DNA from: Typhlomys cinereus
Lineage: Eukaryota > Chordata > Mammalia > Rodentia > Platacanthomyidae
Length of the DNA stretch: 64,000 bases
NCBI GenBank assembly: GCA_023101885.1
Contig: JALPQD010000005.1
Location: 1,375,520 to 1,439,519, forward strand
Reading direction: 5' to 3'
Positions 46,816-60,559 of this stretch are shown one piece after another (the stretch's first letter is position 1; the number at the start of each line of letters is the position of its first letter). A model generated the notes under the pieces. It was not told the DNA's origin. It saw only the letters and a program-made list of their open reading frames with translations, and did not search any database. Position numbers and translations under genes: made by a program.

Positions 46816-49172
46816 AATAAAGGGTGGCTGAAAACTTAGGGTACATTAGTCATTTAGAACCCCAGGTTCCCCAAGATTCATAGGTAAACAGATGAGAACA
46901 AAGCCACGTATTTGGATTGTGTGGCTGTATCCTTACCTCAGACCATCTCTACGGAATGGTGACTTCATGGGAAGGACGGCTGTTCAAGATGGCTCAGAGC
47001 ACCTGAAGCACCAGGAAAACATCTTTGCACTGTGGCTAGCATTGCTTTCAAAGACCCTGCACTCCGTGTCATTCAAGGACTCTTATATTAAGATCCTTGT
47101 GGTAAATTCTTTCCAAAGGGGAGAACTCTTATAACTTTTTTGTTTATTTTTCTCCTGGCAACACAGTACTGGGCGCTGTTTAGCGCACCATACTCTCCAG
47201 CGATGAGCTGAATTGCTAAGAAGGTGGATGCAGGGCTGGGTGTAACTCATTGGCAGAGTCCTTGTCCAGCAATGTGGACGCGCAGAATGGCATTTTCTTA
47301 TTTTTGGCCACTCTTTATTTATATTTTAATGATTCTTCCTTTCAAGTCTCTTTTTATTCTTTTACAAAACTTGAGGAATATGGAAACATGCAAAGAAGGA
47401 TATGTAATGCAAGCATCCATTTTCCATAATTAAAATCTGGAAGTGTTTGTAAATTGGCTTTAAGTAATTATTTTTAAAGAAATAAAACACTATTTAGTTC
47501 ATATCCTCCTTCATTTCTCCAGGTCTGGTCCCTAAGTGAAAGCTGTCATGAAATTTGGAGACCATATCTTACACATTTGCACGTAAACATATTCACATAT
47601 AAAAATTTTTTTGTGAATTTAAACACATAACAGGAATGCTATAAAAAAGGTTATGGTTTTGCATCCAGCACTTTTGAGATGTACCATGTTGATATTAACA
47701 TGTAGAGATCTAGTTCATTCATTTCAGTTACTCTGTGTGAGTCCAACATATGAATGAATGTTCCATTTTCATTTATCTCTTTCCCCAATAAAGAACATTT
47801 AGGTTACCATTCATTTTTCTTTTTTTCAAAGATAACTGCTATGAATATCCCTTCAAATGAATTTTTTACAAGTGCACAAAGATTTTTCCCGAGTATAGAC
47901 ATGTTCCTCTATACAGAGATTGAAGAATATTGAGCAATTCACAAAGTAACTAACTAAGGAGTTTCAGAGTTGCTGCCTCTCTTTACTATACATGCCTTCC
48001 TTTTGGTCCATGGTAATGGATTTTTGCCTGTATTTAAATAAGCTTCATCACATCATGCTTAAATTTGTCACAACAGACAGATGTCACTTGTTAAAGCCCT
48101 TCACGATTTTGTGCAGCGTGCATTGAAGAAAGGGTCAAAAGGTGAAGTGTCCATCACTTTCACCTGGCGTGGGTCAATAGTGGCCACTTGGGAAAGAGTC
48201 TTTTCAAACCATGGCTGTTCTTGGTGATAGCTTATTACTGGGAAGGACTCCCAGAGCAAAACAAAATAAAAGCTGTTTCAAAGCAGAACGTTTCATCCTT
48301 AAAATGTCAAAAGAGATAGCAAACGTATTGTCAGAAGGACTGGAATTGATCAAGAGCTCTGTGGGCTCCCTCGTTTTTTGATGTCTTACAATTTCTTTTC
48401 TCCTAATTTTCCCAGATGGTCTGCCAAAGTTTTTGCACTGTCGGTGGGAATTCCTTCTGTCACCAACCCTGCACTCAGGGGCCAGCTGCCCTCTGTCCTC
48501 TGACCTCCCCACTCACCAAAAGGGCTACAGGCTCTTCGGAGTCCCCTGTTCTTATCTGCTTAAAGAACCTTCCTAGAGCCTTGCCCACCCTTAGTAGCCA
48601 GCAGAGGGTTTTTACCAACTAGAGCTCTGCTTGAGCATCAGAGAAGAATCCGCATTGGATCCGTAGTGACGTGTTTCTCTTTATCAGAAGTCCTATCGGA
48701 GTCAGTTCTGGGATTGGTTGCTTAGTGGTTCAGTGCCATAATCAAGTACTAGTTTTTCCCCAACCTTTTAATCCGGCCATCTTTAGGGGGCCTCCCTGGC
48801 TTCAGGACACTTCATGGCAGCAAGACTTCTTGACACTGTAACTGGCAAGACAGGGTCTGTGAAAGAAGAGAGGCTATTTCTTCCCAATGCTTTTGCTTTT
48901 CAAATGATAGCAGGAAGTATTTCCAGAGGTCCCCAGCTAGAGTACTTTTGCCCAATGATTAGGATTATAGCTCCCGTCTAAGTCACGTGTCTGTGCCACA
49001 TGCTCACTGGCAAATGAACAGGGTCACAGTATTCTCACCTGAGATGCCAGCAAATGTGTGAGGGGTATATATTTTGGCACAGTAACTGCAGAAGGTCTAC
49101 CAGGCTTGTCCAACCCCCTTTGCCTTTGTGGCAGACGTGGTTATCTACAAAGTTCATGCTTAAGAATCATCT

Positions 49173-49388
49173 GGTGGGATCAGCAAGACAGCTCAGGGGA
49201 TCAGGTGTCTGCTTACAAACTCAGTGACTTGAATTGAATCCCTGGGAGCCTACAAGGTGGGAAGAGAGAAACAACGTTTGAAATTTGCCTTCCGACCTCT
49301 ACGTGTGTGTCACGCATGCATGTATTCTTTCTGTGTTTCTCTCTGTCTCTTCCCTATTTTATGTCCCAGATAAATACATACATAAATA
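49173..49388 (+). mobile_element. B2/B3-like SINE (A3 copy)
   Basis: Clean counterpart of the SINE at 366-581, at the same offset within block A. Confidence 0.7.
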
Positions 49389-49958
49389 GAACCGTCAATC
49401 AAGTTACCAAATAAAAAAGAATCTCACAATATTTTAAGTCAGTGTTCGCAGCCCTCCCGGGGTGCCTGCAGACCATGGGGCACACAGGTCAGACGCACCT
49501 TGAGCCTAAGTAAAGCAAGACATTCTCCCCAGGGATTGCTGCCTTCAAATACTTCTCAGCACCTCTGCTGTCACGCGAATGCTCTGGGCCCGGTTCGTCT
49601 TCCTTAGCACAGCCAAGTTCCTAAGCTGATCTCGAAAGTGACTTTGGCTTCATAAAACTAAAGTTATAGGAAAACGCAGTCGGTTGATCTCTTCATGGTG
49701 CAGTCTGTCTATCATTTACACTTCACTTCTCGGTAGGTGGAAAAGCTTTTTTCATGGTTTATTTAGCAGGGAGTCATTTTGATCAGCCAGATAAGTAATG
49801 CTTTACAGCTGTTTGCAATTACTGCCTCTGCTCTGCTAGGAGTTTTAACTATTATACAACTGAAATGCAGCTGGATCGGTGTGAGGTGGGAGAAGAGAAA
49901 TACATTTTTCATAGGTCCACTTATGCCATGAGAAATTATCCATCCTTTTTCTTTTATA

Positions 49959-49960
<2 letters not shown>

Positions 49961-50000
<40 letters not shown>
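49961..50000. repeat. (GT)n microsatellite, A3
   Basis: Twenty GT units, against eighteen at the matching A1 position. In A2' (about 25743-25780) the run is broken by a TTTTTGG interruption, which is probably read error. Confidence 0.95.
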
Positions 50001-50002
<2 letters not shown>

Positions 50003-50328
50003 CATGCATGCACATGTATGCACACGCACCTGCTTATGTCTGAGTGTGCAGGTGCACATGAGCCACGGGTGTGTGTGTGTAAGTCAGGAGGCAGCCTTGG
50101 ACGTTGGTCCCAGTCCTTCACTTTGTTTGAGTCAGGGTGCTTACTGTTTTGCTCTGGAATATACTAGGTGACCCTCAAGCTCTTAGGATTCTTTGTCTCC
50201 CATCTGCCTATGGAGCCCTGAGATCACAGGTGTGTGCTAACATACCCTGACCTGAGTAGATTCTGAGGATTTGAACTCTGGTCCTCGTGCATGGTAAACA
50301 CTTTCTCCAGTGAGCCAGCCCTCCTGCC
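50001..50328 (-). mobile_element. tRNA-headed SINE, B3/B4-like (A3 copy)
   Basis: Clean counterpart of the element at 1189-1512, with an extra GT pair in its internal GTGTGTGT stretch. Confidence 0.6.
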
Positions 50329-50575
50329 CTCCATCATTTATTTCTCAAATTCTGTTTCTAAATTAAAACATGTCTGGAGGTGATTCTAATTACCCTTCTA
50401 ACCTCAAAGAATTTGTTTTTATTTCTGGCAGAAGAAGAGCAGTTCCTAACACTGTTCCTGTGGCCCTGGGAGATCAGCTCAGCCTAAAGTCCACAAAGGT
50501 GTTAAGCTGTTTGGGCTGAGAAAAGCAACATGTGGCTCAGTCTGCTTGTTTGTCTCTTCATGACACCCACTGTAG

Positions 50576-50707
50576 ACCAGGCATGTGGAACATGCCTGAC
50601 TCCCCCCCAGCACTTGGGAGGTGGAGGTAAGAGCGTCAGATTTGGGCTGCATGGCCAGTTGGAGGCCAGCCTGGGCTACGGCAGACCCTGTCTCAAAAAC
50701 AAATAAA
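50576..50707 (+). mobile_element. B1-like SINE (A3 copy)
   Basis: Clean counterpart of the B1-like element at 1762-1893. Confidence 0.85.
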
Positions 50708-50984
50708 ACAAACACACCCAAAACCCCAGATAAAAGATCCATTAAAATGTTCAAAATATTTCAATCACCAGGAATATGAGACAGTTTAAATATTTCTTCC
50801 TTCTTAGGAGGCCTCAAGCCGGGTGCTATGTCGCCATCATGTAAGTCTTCATAAGTCATCAGAAAGACGGATGAAGAAACAGTCTATTCAGTGTAAAAGC
50901 CGGGAGCTAAGAGGCCTGGACCTAGGTTTGAATTCTGACCTTTCATTTAGCTGGGCTGTGTTGGTTAGTGACATTGTATGCAAT

Positions 50985-51079
50985 GGTGGGGTCTACCTCA
51001 GGCAGTCATGGTGGGGTCTACCTCAGGCAGTCATGGTGGGGTCTACCTCAGGCAGTCATGGTGGGGTCTACCTCAGGCG
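50985..51079. repeat. 25-bp minisatellite, 3.8 units (A3)
   Basis: Identical in unit and copy number to 2171-2265. A1 and A3 differ only just downstream (CCTCCC against CATCCC). Confidence 0.95.
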
Positions 51080-51238
51080 ACTGTGAGACAAGGGTCATCC
51101 CAGCAAAGTGCTTGGCATAGCTGCCTAGTACACATGAAGGCTTTCTCTAAATGGGAGCAATGATCTTTCTAGAAAATATTCTTCTCAATTTTAACATAGG
51201 GGTTATGGTAGCTATTTGCTTCCTTTTTATGGCTCCCT

Positions 51239-51281
<43 letters not shown>
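51239..51281. repeat. (GA)n microsatellite, A3
   Basis: AG dinucleotide run matching 2425-2473 but several units shorter. Confidence 0.95.
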
Positions 51282-51284
<3 letters not shown>

Positions 51285-52444
51285 TAAGATCAATTCTGAT
51301 TCATCGTGACGGTGTCACGCGCCCATCTCTGAACCAGAGGATGTTACCTGTGAACAACTTGGGTCACTCACTCAACTCTAGAGAAAGAGGAAACGGTATC
51401 TTGCTTAGGAGATGCACATGGGCTCAACTCACGTGGATTTTCCTGAAACAAACAAACATAGGTACCTTGTGTGGGGAGAAAGATGGAATAGAATTGGAAT
51501 GGACGAAAGCACCAGTCTCCGTCCTGTGCATCCCTCCTGAGCAGCCGATTACAGGGAACATGAGGTATACTGGTTCCAATTCTAAGGATTCATTGGCAAA
51601 TGGAATGTCCATTCAAATTGCCCTATTCAAATCAACACCAATTTCTAAAACTTGACTATATCCAGAAGCCAGCATGCTGGCGAAAGAGTAATGTAATGTA
51701 TTATTAATACACATTAAAAATTAACAGCTACTCTTTGGGATACCTTGCTCTTTGCTTAGCAGAAGATGTTAGATGATAGACGAGCAATTGATCAAAAGGT
51801 CAGTGGATCACAAGCAATCTTGTGATGTAGAAAGCATTAGGGAAAAGCCATGGGTATCCGAGGAATTTTCTGTAGGTTATCAATAAAGCAAGATTTTGGA
51901 TCCTAAACATTGACCTATATTCAAGTTTGGCGAACTTCATGTTTTCCACTCACATTTAGCTTCCAGTATTTTTAAACAGAGGTTAATGCAAGGAGAAGAC
52001 CCAGAAGATAAGATGGGAAAGGTCTTTTTTTTTAAAAAAAAATACACCGGTTGTGATATGCATGCAATGCAAATATGGAATCTGTAGATAAAGTTCTAGA
52101 ATTCCTGGTGCTGAAGGAAGATGTAAGGAGTCCAGGGTCTGGTTTGCTTCTGATTTACCTTGTGCTCATGTGGATAGCCCAGGAAATCAGAAAACTTGAG
52201 ACTTGGATAATGACCAGCAGAAGCGAAGGAAACAAGTCAAGCACTGAACTCGAGTCTCATTAATATCCAGAAAACCCTGGGGAGACAGTATTGGGGGTAT
52301 TAGGAAACGGAAAGCTGAAGATCATAAGATTGCTCAGTGGTGGGCTGGAAAATGGACCCCCCCATTTCCCAGTTCTTTTTTAAGTTTTTTTTCTCTCTCT
52401 CTCTCTCTGTGTATGTGTGTGTGTGCATGTGTGTGTGTGTGTGT

Positions 52445-52654
52445 AAAAGGGGGCACTTGAGTATGTATGCCTGTGGAGGCCCAAAGGTGACATCGGAAAT
52501 CATCCTAGATTGCTTCTATCTCCTTATTGTTTTGTTTGGGGAATCCAGGCTGCTGCTATTTCCACCTGGAAATTTTACACAGGATCTGGGATCTGAACTC
52601 AGGCCCTTCTGCTTCCAAGACAAAGGCTTAGCCCGGGAGCATTTCTTCAGCCCC
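52445..52654 (-). mobile_element. B2-like SINE (A3 copy)
   Basis: Clean counterpart of 3639-3848. Confidence 0.75.
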
Positions 52655-52731
52655 TGAATCCCTCTTTCTAGGACCATTTATCTTCCATGTAGTTGGAGTG
52701 CTTCCTCCAGAGAAACGAGATGAGGGATGTC

Positions 52732-53155
52732 ATAGTTAGACACACATGTCAACTCGACGGTTGAGGATTGAGCTCTGGGCACATTTGTAGAGAACTGGTA
52801 GTTGAGTTAAGTCCAGAGCAAACCTGCAGGAGATTGTTTAGTGGATGTGGAAAGCCCAGCCCATGGTGGGTGAGATTAGTCCCCAGGCAGGTGAATAAAA
52901 CAGAGGGAACTGTTTGAGAAAGGAGGGAATCCTTGTGTACACTTGGCCAAGTATACTTGGTTTGGCACGTAAGGATTGTCCCTCCCTCAGCTGTTATATG
53001 GATATTATGTGGCCAGTTTCCTTGGCCCTTTGGCAATGGTGCATGTTCTCCTGCCAACTGGACTAAGAACTGTAAAACCTGACTATAGTAAGAGATTAAA
53101 CCCCTTTGTTCCCCTGTATGCTGTTCAGTGATGATTTTATCAGCAACATGCAAAG
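52732..53155 (+). mobile_element. Rodent interspersed element (A3 copy)
   Basis: Counterpart of 3922-4345 carrying an extra AACCTGCA at about 52821-52828. Confidence 0.55.
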
Positions 53156-54604
53156 TAACCGTTATAAGGGAGTTGCTTCATATGGAGAGAGCCCGGAAAA
53201 ACACGGGGTGTCTTTGCATCATGGTTCCCCGGACAACCAGAAGAGGGGGTGGAGAAGAAAGAAAAAGCAAAGGACGTAAGGGTTGAGCTTGCTTGATCGG
53301 AAATGGGAAGGTTTTTTCCCATCTTTCTCCCTTCGCATTCCCACCCCCCATTGTGGTGATTTAGTTTGTAAAATAAAAACTTTGGTGTTGAGTCATCGAA
53401 TTTTCCCAACAGGGACATTTCCCAGGTTTCTAAACAAAGAGAGCCGGGGTAACGCAATTGGTGTCTTCGGTATTGTCAGCCTCCCGACTTGGGAATCACA
53501 ACATCTAGAATTTTCTGTGCAGGTTATTTACAGAACAAAAGCCAGAGAAAGTTTGTAGGTCTCCTTCCTTTGTTCATGGAGGATTCCCCCCTCATTCATT
53601 CATTCACTCATTCATTCATTCATCCATCCATCCACACAACCTGCAGAGCTGCCTGGCCTTGTTCTGGCTGCAGGGTGGGGGTGGCGGGTCTCCCCTCCTC
53701 CCCCCAGATGTTAGGCTGCCTACGAATCACCAGGCGGTGGCACCTGACGCCGTCCCATTAGAGAGGCGCGCACAGCTCGCTTGTTGGGCATGTTCATGCA
53801 GGCTTGGGGAGGAAAACATAATTCACTTTTGCCTGCGACAGAGATGTCAACACTTACTTGAAACAGCTGATAATCTGACACAGGAGAGTGGAAGGATTAC
53901 TGGATTTCATTTGGCTAATAAGAAAAGCTGTTTAAAAGCTATATTAAAAAGGCCTAATGCACGGTGAAGGAGCGCTGCGTTAATGTACCCCTGAGTCTTT
54001 GCTGTTAGAATGCTACCCCTTTCTTGTTAGGTGAGTGTAGACATCTGCCTCTTTTCTCAGGGAAGAGATAATACAAAGCTATGTCCGGTCACAGAGATTT
54101 TCCAAAGTAACCTCAGACAGTTCTAATGCTTGGGCACCTACTGCGTACCAGGAACGGGGTGGTTGGAATTCAAGGAGAGGGACTTGTGGCTCCTGATCTC
54201 TGCACGGCGGCCTGTTTTTTATAAAAAAAAAAAAATCTGCTGGGACAATATAGTGAGTAGGTAAGAGATACAGAAAAAGATCATGTGCAAGATTCAGTCA
54301 GTGTATCAAGTAATATCATTAAGCTCTCATTTAATAGCTAAGGAAACTCAGGCCTCAGAACCAAGTGACTTCCAGGGGTGCAAAGCTAATTGCAGGAAGG
54401 CCGAGTTTGCACTTCTGATCTTTGGCTTCTCATTTTGTTGCTGGATTGTGTTTTCCCCTGAGTGGGGCCACCGTTCTGCGTTTACAGCCCCCCTCCCCTT
54501 CAGGATGACACCTTTGTCCCTTTCTAAGAGCTGGGTCTCCCTCAGGGGAGAAAGCGTAATAATTTCAAGGGCCGGCCACGCCCTCTGGATAACCACGGTA
54601 AAAG

Positions 54605-54931
54605 GTTGGTGTGGTGTGTATATGTGTGTGTCTGTGTGTATTGTGTGTATGTCTATGTGTGTCTCTCTGTCTCTCTTTGTCTGTGCCTGTGTGTGTGTCT
54701 CTGTGTGTGTGTCTCTCTCTCTGTGTATCTCTGTCTCTGTCTCTCTGTCTGTGTCTGTGTCTGTGCGTATATGTGTCTGTATGTCTCTGTATGTGTCTGT
54801 GTGTGTTGTATGTGTATGTGTCTGTGTGTGTGTGTGTCTGTATGTCTCTGTGTGTGCCTGTGTGTGTTGTATGTATATGTGTCTGTGTCTGTATGTCTCT
54901 GTGTGTTGTATGTGTCTGTGTGTGTGTGTCT

Positions 54932-54962
<31 letters not shown>

Positions 54963-54967
54963 CGCGC
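54605..54967. repeat. Complex GT/CT microsatellite ending in (GC)n, A3
   Basis: Counterpart of 5792-6147 with an extra unit (TTGTGTGTATG) near 54640, other unit-length changes and a slightly longer CG tract. Confidence 0.95.
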
Positions 54968-55881
54968 ATATTGGGTTCAGATGTGAGATGGGGGAAGGTC
55001 TGCCTGTGTTCTTTCCGAGGGGGCCCCAGGCTTCAGAATGAAGGTCAGGGCTGGGGAGGATCATCTCTCTCTCCCCCCGAGCCTTTCTCTGAGCTGAGCC
55101 CCTCATCGCAGGTCTGGGAAACACACAGTCCCGTTGGAAGTGTGGGCTCTTGGTGTCTTTGTGAATTACGGCTCATTCGGATTCCTGGAAAGCATACCGG
55201 CCTCTTCCGGCTGAGGAGCTTCTTGAGTCGAGCGGCAGCTTGACAGTCACAACCCTGATGTGACCTCGTGGGAATGAGCCTGGCACACTCTTGGCTTGCA
55301 GTCTGAGATGCCAGAGCAGTGCAAACCAGATAGGATGAGTGGGAGGCGAGGCTGTCCACGAAACCCTCGATGGCATCATCGTTATTAGTGCGACAGAAGA
55401 AAGAATGTGATGGCTTCTTGCTCACTCGTGGGTCTCAGAAAGCGTTGGCCTTGCGGTGCATGTCAGGTGACGGTGACCACCTGAGTGAGACCCTCTACGT
55501 TGCATTCACTTGAGTCTCACTCTTTGCACATCTGAGGTCACATATGTGCTATGTTCAGTGGAAAGGGACCGTGGCTGCTGAGCCTGGAGCCTCCCCTGTG
55601 CCCATGAACACAGCGGCAAAGTAAAACGATCAAGTATTTCAGTATGATGGGAGCCGAACCAGGTCCGAGCAAGAGTTCTGCTGGCACGAAACCAGCTCTT
55701 CACGAAGCGACTGAGGTTAATGACCAGGGCGGCGGCTGGGGGTTCCCAGTCCAGCCCCTGCTAATGCACAGCAGCTGCGCATTCTAAACTAGAATTCAGC
55801 ACCACCAGGAATACTACAGCTTCAGCAGCAGTGCTCCTATATTTCTTAGCTGCCTACAATGCATCAGAAACCTGCTTTATG

Positions 55882-56103
55882 GGGCTGGAGAGCTGGCTCA
55901 GGGGTTAAGACCCTGCCTGGCAAGCAGAAGGTGCTGAGTTCGGATCCCAGGTCCCATGTAGAAACACCAGGCGGAAATGGTGGCAGCCTGCACTTCCGAC
56001 CCTGGTGGGCGGAACCTGGAAATCCCAGAGTGAAGCAAGAAGGAGGTAGAAGCAATCCAGGATGATTCCTGAAGTCACCCTTGGCCACACACAGTGCCCT
56101 TTG

Positions 56104-56154
<51 letters not shown>

Positions 56155-56168
56155 AAAATATTAAAAAA
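55882..56168 (+). mobile_element. B2-like SINE with CA tail (A3 copy)
   Basis: Counterpart of 7061-7362 lacking 12 bases (CTTTACAGGGCC) before the ACACACAGTGCCC stretch. It has GGGGCTGGAG where A1 has GGGACTGGAG, closer to the SINE consensus seen elsewhere in the window. Confidence 0.88.
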
Positions 56169-57373
56169 AAACCCTGCTTTATGACATACGCTTAGGTACC
56201 TTTGCTTGATTGCATAGTGCAAAGTAAATTTCAAACAATTTGCATGTAGTTGTTATAGATTAATAAGTGAAATAAATGAAAGCCAAATCAATGCTGTGGG
56301 CTGCTAGATTTGCAAAACACCCAGAGTAAGTGAATTCACATTTGGGGAAATGAAGTCCTTCAGGAAGAAAATAAAATTATGAAACCCAAGGTCCAACATG
56401 TTCATCTAATTTCAAGTAAAGAAATAAACCATAAAATAAACAGTAAATATAGTCAATATTATTACTCAAATTACTCATGATGCAAGTGTACTGATTTGTC
56501 ATGGTCTTATTTAGCATGACTGAAAGTTTTCAGAATCTTTCCACCACGTAGGGTTAAACTATACTTGTTTTGACTTCATATGCAGACTAACAAGCAGTTT
56601 TAAATGTAAAGATAAATATTAATTAAAAGCAATATGTATGCATCTTTATGGTTTTCTTATCCTCCAACCAAAAGTTCAATGCCTTTTTTTTTTTTTAATT
56701 TCATGGCAGGGCCACCTCCTCCAATCCCTGCAGGAGAGTCCGAGCCAGGATGATAGGGAAGTAGGAGGAGCATTCCTTCCCCTGGACCACCGTGAGAAAG
56801 CTCAGCTCTAGGCATATCAGCCTCTAGTCTAGGTCCCTGCTGCCTCCAAGCTCCTGAACATAGATAGAGGCGCAGCTCTAACCAGTTTCTCTGGACCAGT
56901 TTTTCTTCGTCTCTCCTTATCTTTCCTAAGGCTGCAGCACAAAATCGTCTCTTTCTTCTTCCTACTTTTCTTCTACTCCCTATTCCCAAATCCAGTCCCT
57001 TCATTTTAAGATTGTTCCCCATGGAACTGGCTTGCCATTCACATCTACCAGAAATGAGTTGCTAAAGAAGTTTGCACAAATAAAGTTGTGCACGATTTGC
57101 ACGTTCCTTAGGGGAGCTTTGTGTTTACTAACGATCGCTGTTTGCTTCTTTGTGTGGGAAGAACGTGAGTTTGGATGAGATTAAGATGAGATTTTCAATT
57201 GGCTCCCTTTGTAGCAAAACAACTGGCCTTGGGAAAATGCACAAAATCTCTCCAAGCCTTAAATTTCTCACCACCTCTCAGAAGCAAGTAATATCTAGTT
57301 TGCAGACCACAGAGCATGTTGTGGGCTACGAGAGGCAGATTGAAAACAACAAACTCCCCAAAGCACGACGCTA

Positions 57374-57374
<1 letters not shown>

Positions 57375-57458
<84 letters not shown>
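57375..57458. repeat. (GT)n microsatellite, expanded (A3)
   Basis: About 84 bases of GT with two ATG interruptions, against a pure 44-base run in A1. This is the largest single-array difference between the two clean copies. Confidence 0.95.
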
Positions 57459-57461
<3 letters not shown>

Positions 57462-58904
57462 ATAGACAAGCGCGTAGAAAGCTTGTAACAAGTGGTGGCT
57501 GGCTTTGGGCAACATTTGCTTTCTTTTTTTTTTTTTAATCTTCCTAACATTGGGATGGTTTTTGTTAATGACTACTTTGGCAAAGGAAATGGTAAAGACA
57601 TTTCAGTGTTAAACAGCAAAGCTGTAGTCTTTAAAAGAAAAAGAAAATCCTTGGGTGTAATTTGCACACATACTACTTGATATAAACGGGAACTGTTTAT
57701 TGAATTTCTGCTAAATGCCAGGCAACCTGCTGTGTTCTTTATCCCCATTGTTTTATTCAATCCTCAAGACATATTAAAAGTTTGTTTGAGTCTTATCCTG
57801 GCATAACGCCTCATTTACGGGGGGGGGCAGGAAGTACTGGTTTTCCTTCTATACTGTTTGATTATGTGACTGGACCCTTATAGTCTTCATATTACTTCCC
57901 AGAAACTGATCTGTTTTCAGGAATAGAGGCACTGACTATTCTATCAGATGTTGGGGTGTGTGTGATAAAGGATCCCCAGCAAATATTCCATGTACAATGT
58001 GGTGGGAGAAGAGTTTTTCTGTGTTAATGTGCATCTCAGCTCCAATGTCCGTCTAAAGGTGGGATTTTCCTTTTTTCTCCTGACTACCCTAGCTGGGTTT
58101 GTAACCAAAGTTAACTGTGAGGTTTTCCTAAAACCAACATGCATTTCCCATTGCTTTCATTTGCTCCGTGAATATTAACTGGGCTGTGTTCTATTTATAA
58201 GAGAAGGACGGTAGCAAGCGTGTTGACTGCGGCTGTGTAGATCAGAGACATAGAAATCGGCTACCTTCTTCTAAAACGTCTTTTGCCCCTTCCAGGCATT
58301 CATTACCTAACTTCCAGACCCTGCAGATCAATAATTATTCATGACTGGGACCCATCCGTAACCTTGTAAAGTGCTCTGTGCAATTTTCAGGTCACTTTTG
58401 TAGTTGGAGCTTTCCCCCGTTCTGTCACACAGGCGTCCTTTCGGTCACGTGGAAGCTGACACTTCTCTTCCACGCTCTGCGGGGGAGGTAATTCCTTGAA
58501 GGGCAGAGCGGGAGCCGGAGAGGCGGAAAAGGGAGCTTCAACCTTTATGGATGAGAATGTGTATTTATTCTTTCAAAAACAAGTACACCTTCGGAAAAAA
58601 ATATTTACAGAGAAAGAAAGCATGTGTGGTGGCTCCCACAGCTGAGGGCAGAGGGCGCCTCTTCTGGGCTCCGGCAGCTGTAATGGGAGGTACAATTTCC
58701 CATCGCTGCTGAAGGGCAGAGAGGACCCAAAATGCCACCGCAACGTTTGCATTTCTCTAACGTGCTTATTTCCAACAATCCAAGCTGAATTGTTGGAAAC
58801 TTAATGTGACTTTAGAAGACAAGGCTTGGCACCCAAAGGGAGATGTCACAATTTTTACTGTTGTTGAATTGTTCCGTATTGATTCCACATAAAATCTATT
58901 TGGA

Positions 58905-58906
<2 letters not shown>

Positions 58907-58994
<88 letters not shown>

Positions 58995-59284
58995 GTCTTT
59001 TTCTCTCTCTCTTCTCTCTCTGCCTCCTTTCTTTGTCTCTGTCTGTCTCTCTGTCTCTTTTTCACTCTTTCTCTTTCTGCCTCCTTTCTATCTCTGTCTC
59101 TCTCTTTCTCTCTCTCCTCTCTCTGCTCCTTTCTCTCTCTTTCTCTCTTCTCTCTCTCTGCCTCCTTTCTGTCTCTGTCTCTGCCTCTTTTCTGTCTCTC
59201 TCTGTCTTTCTCTCTGTCTCTGCCTCTTTTCTGTCTCTGTCTCTCTCTGTCTCTCTCTCTTTCCCTTCCCCCTCTCTTTCTCTA
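58907..59284. repeat. Long polypyrimidine (CT)n tract, A3
   Basis: Counterpart of 10097-10540, about 65 bases shorter and with a long pure CT run at its start where A1 has interrupted CTCCTC units. Confidence 0.95.
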
Positions 59285-59936
59285 GGTGTCTTAATTAAAC
59301 TTCAGAGCTAAGCGCCCTCAGTTGGAACTGCGTCAGGAAGGACTGCTCGCAGGGCAGGAAGATAAGCCATGATCTCTGTGGCTCAGGGGTGGTCCTGGAA
59401 CTGCTGTTACTTGAATCAGGGCCATTTGTTCTTTTTATAGTTAATTGATAAATATCAACACTGTGCACATCTGGGAGACGCCTCTTCCATAGTATAGAAG
59501 ACAAACTTGGGAGTCTATGAGCACAGATAAAAGCAGCGCACACCCACATGTAAGTTCTTGAATTTGAGGTTGAATGAAGAGCATTCACTTCCAGTCTGCA
59601 AACACAAGCTCTAACGTACAGATGAATTCCAAATGTAAGTGTCAGCACTGTTTGTGTAAATAGCAGACTGGATGCGCATCTTCTCTGGGAACAAGATCTT
59701 CATCTTGAGTTGACCATTTCCCATCAGCCTCTTCCCTGTTGTCCAAGGAGGAGCCAGGGTTCCATGTCAGAGGTGAGTGAGGTAGGAGAGAAGAGAAGTC
59801 TGCTCAGCTGGGTGAGAAGAACAAGGAACATTCTAAGGAACGTTATCTAGGCATGGCAAACACAACCACTGATGTGTTCTCTCTCTCTCTCCCTCTCCCT
59901 CTCTTTCTTTCTCTAACTGTGAGTTTTGTTCCCAAG

Positions 59937-60180
59937 GAGGTCTCTACCTTGTTCCTTGTTCTTGAGAGAAGGTCTCTCCTCACCATCCTGGAGTTTGCCA
60001 AGATATGTCAGGTTGGCTGGCCAGCAATCCCCAGGGACCTACCTAACCCTACTTCCTCTGTATGGGGGTCACGAGCACAAGCCATTGTGTCTGGTTCCTT
60101 TTCATGTGGGGGTGCTCAGTCTTGCAAGATTACAAGCATTTTAGCAACTGAACTCTCTCTAGCCCTGAAGTCACTGTTCT
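59937..60180 (-). mobile_element. tRNA-headed SINE, B3/B4-like (A3 copy)
   Basis: Clean counterpart of 11190-11446. Confidence 0.55.
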
Positions 60181-60559
60181 TAAGTATCCATCTCTGTAAG
60201 TTTTGCTTTGTAAGCGTTCACGATTCCCACCCAGTTCAAGACGTAGACTCTTCCAAACACCCCAAAAGGCTCCTCCAAACCTGCCTCACTTGCTACCACT
60301 TTCTTGAAGCATCACCATGCTGACCTCTGCCTCCATAGATTGTTGAATTTCACAAACAGAACCAGATTCTTGTTTTCCTGGCTTTCACGTTCAATGTCAC
60401 GTCTGCGGGATTCTTTGATTTATTTCATATGAGGTCCAGTTAAAACAAGGCAAAGAGTCCCAGAAATGACAAGGTTACCTCGGAGGCTGTGCTTGCTCCA
60501 ACTTGCCTAGAATGCTCCTTACAGCCAGTTAATGCTCTGCCCCAACTCCTGCTAGCTGT

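Larger units (their letters stand above)
36753..48807. repeat. Block B, copy 2 (B2), better-quality copy
   Basis: This is the second copy of block B, running directly into A3. It is more regular than B1: the GATA array (42670-42712) and CA tails are intact and SINE bodies sit closer to their relatives elsewhere in the window. It still looks less clean than A1, A3, C or D. It contains four tRNA-headed SINEs plus one related fragment, MIR remnants and one rodent interspersed element. The remaining stretches, for example 37530-38390, 40850-42670 and 43120-46090, show no exon or RNA gene I can support. Confidence 0.9.
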
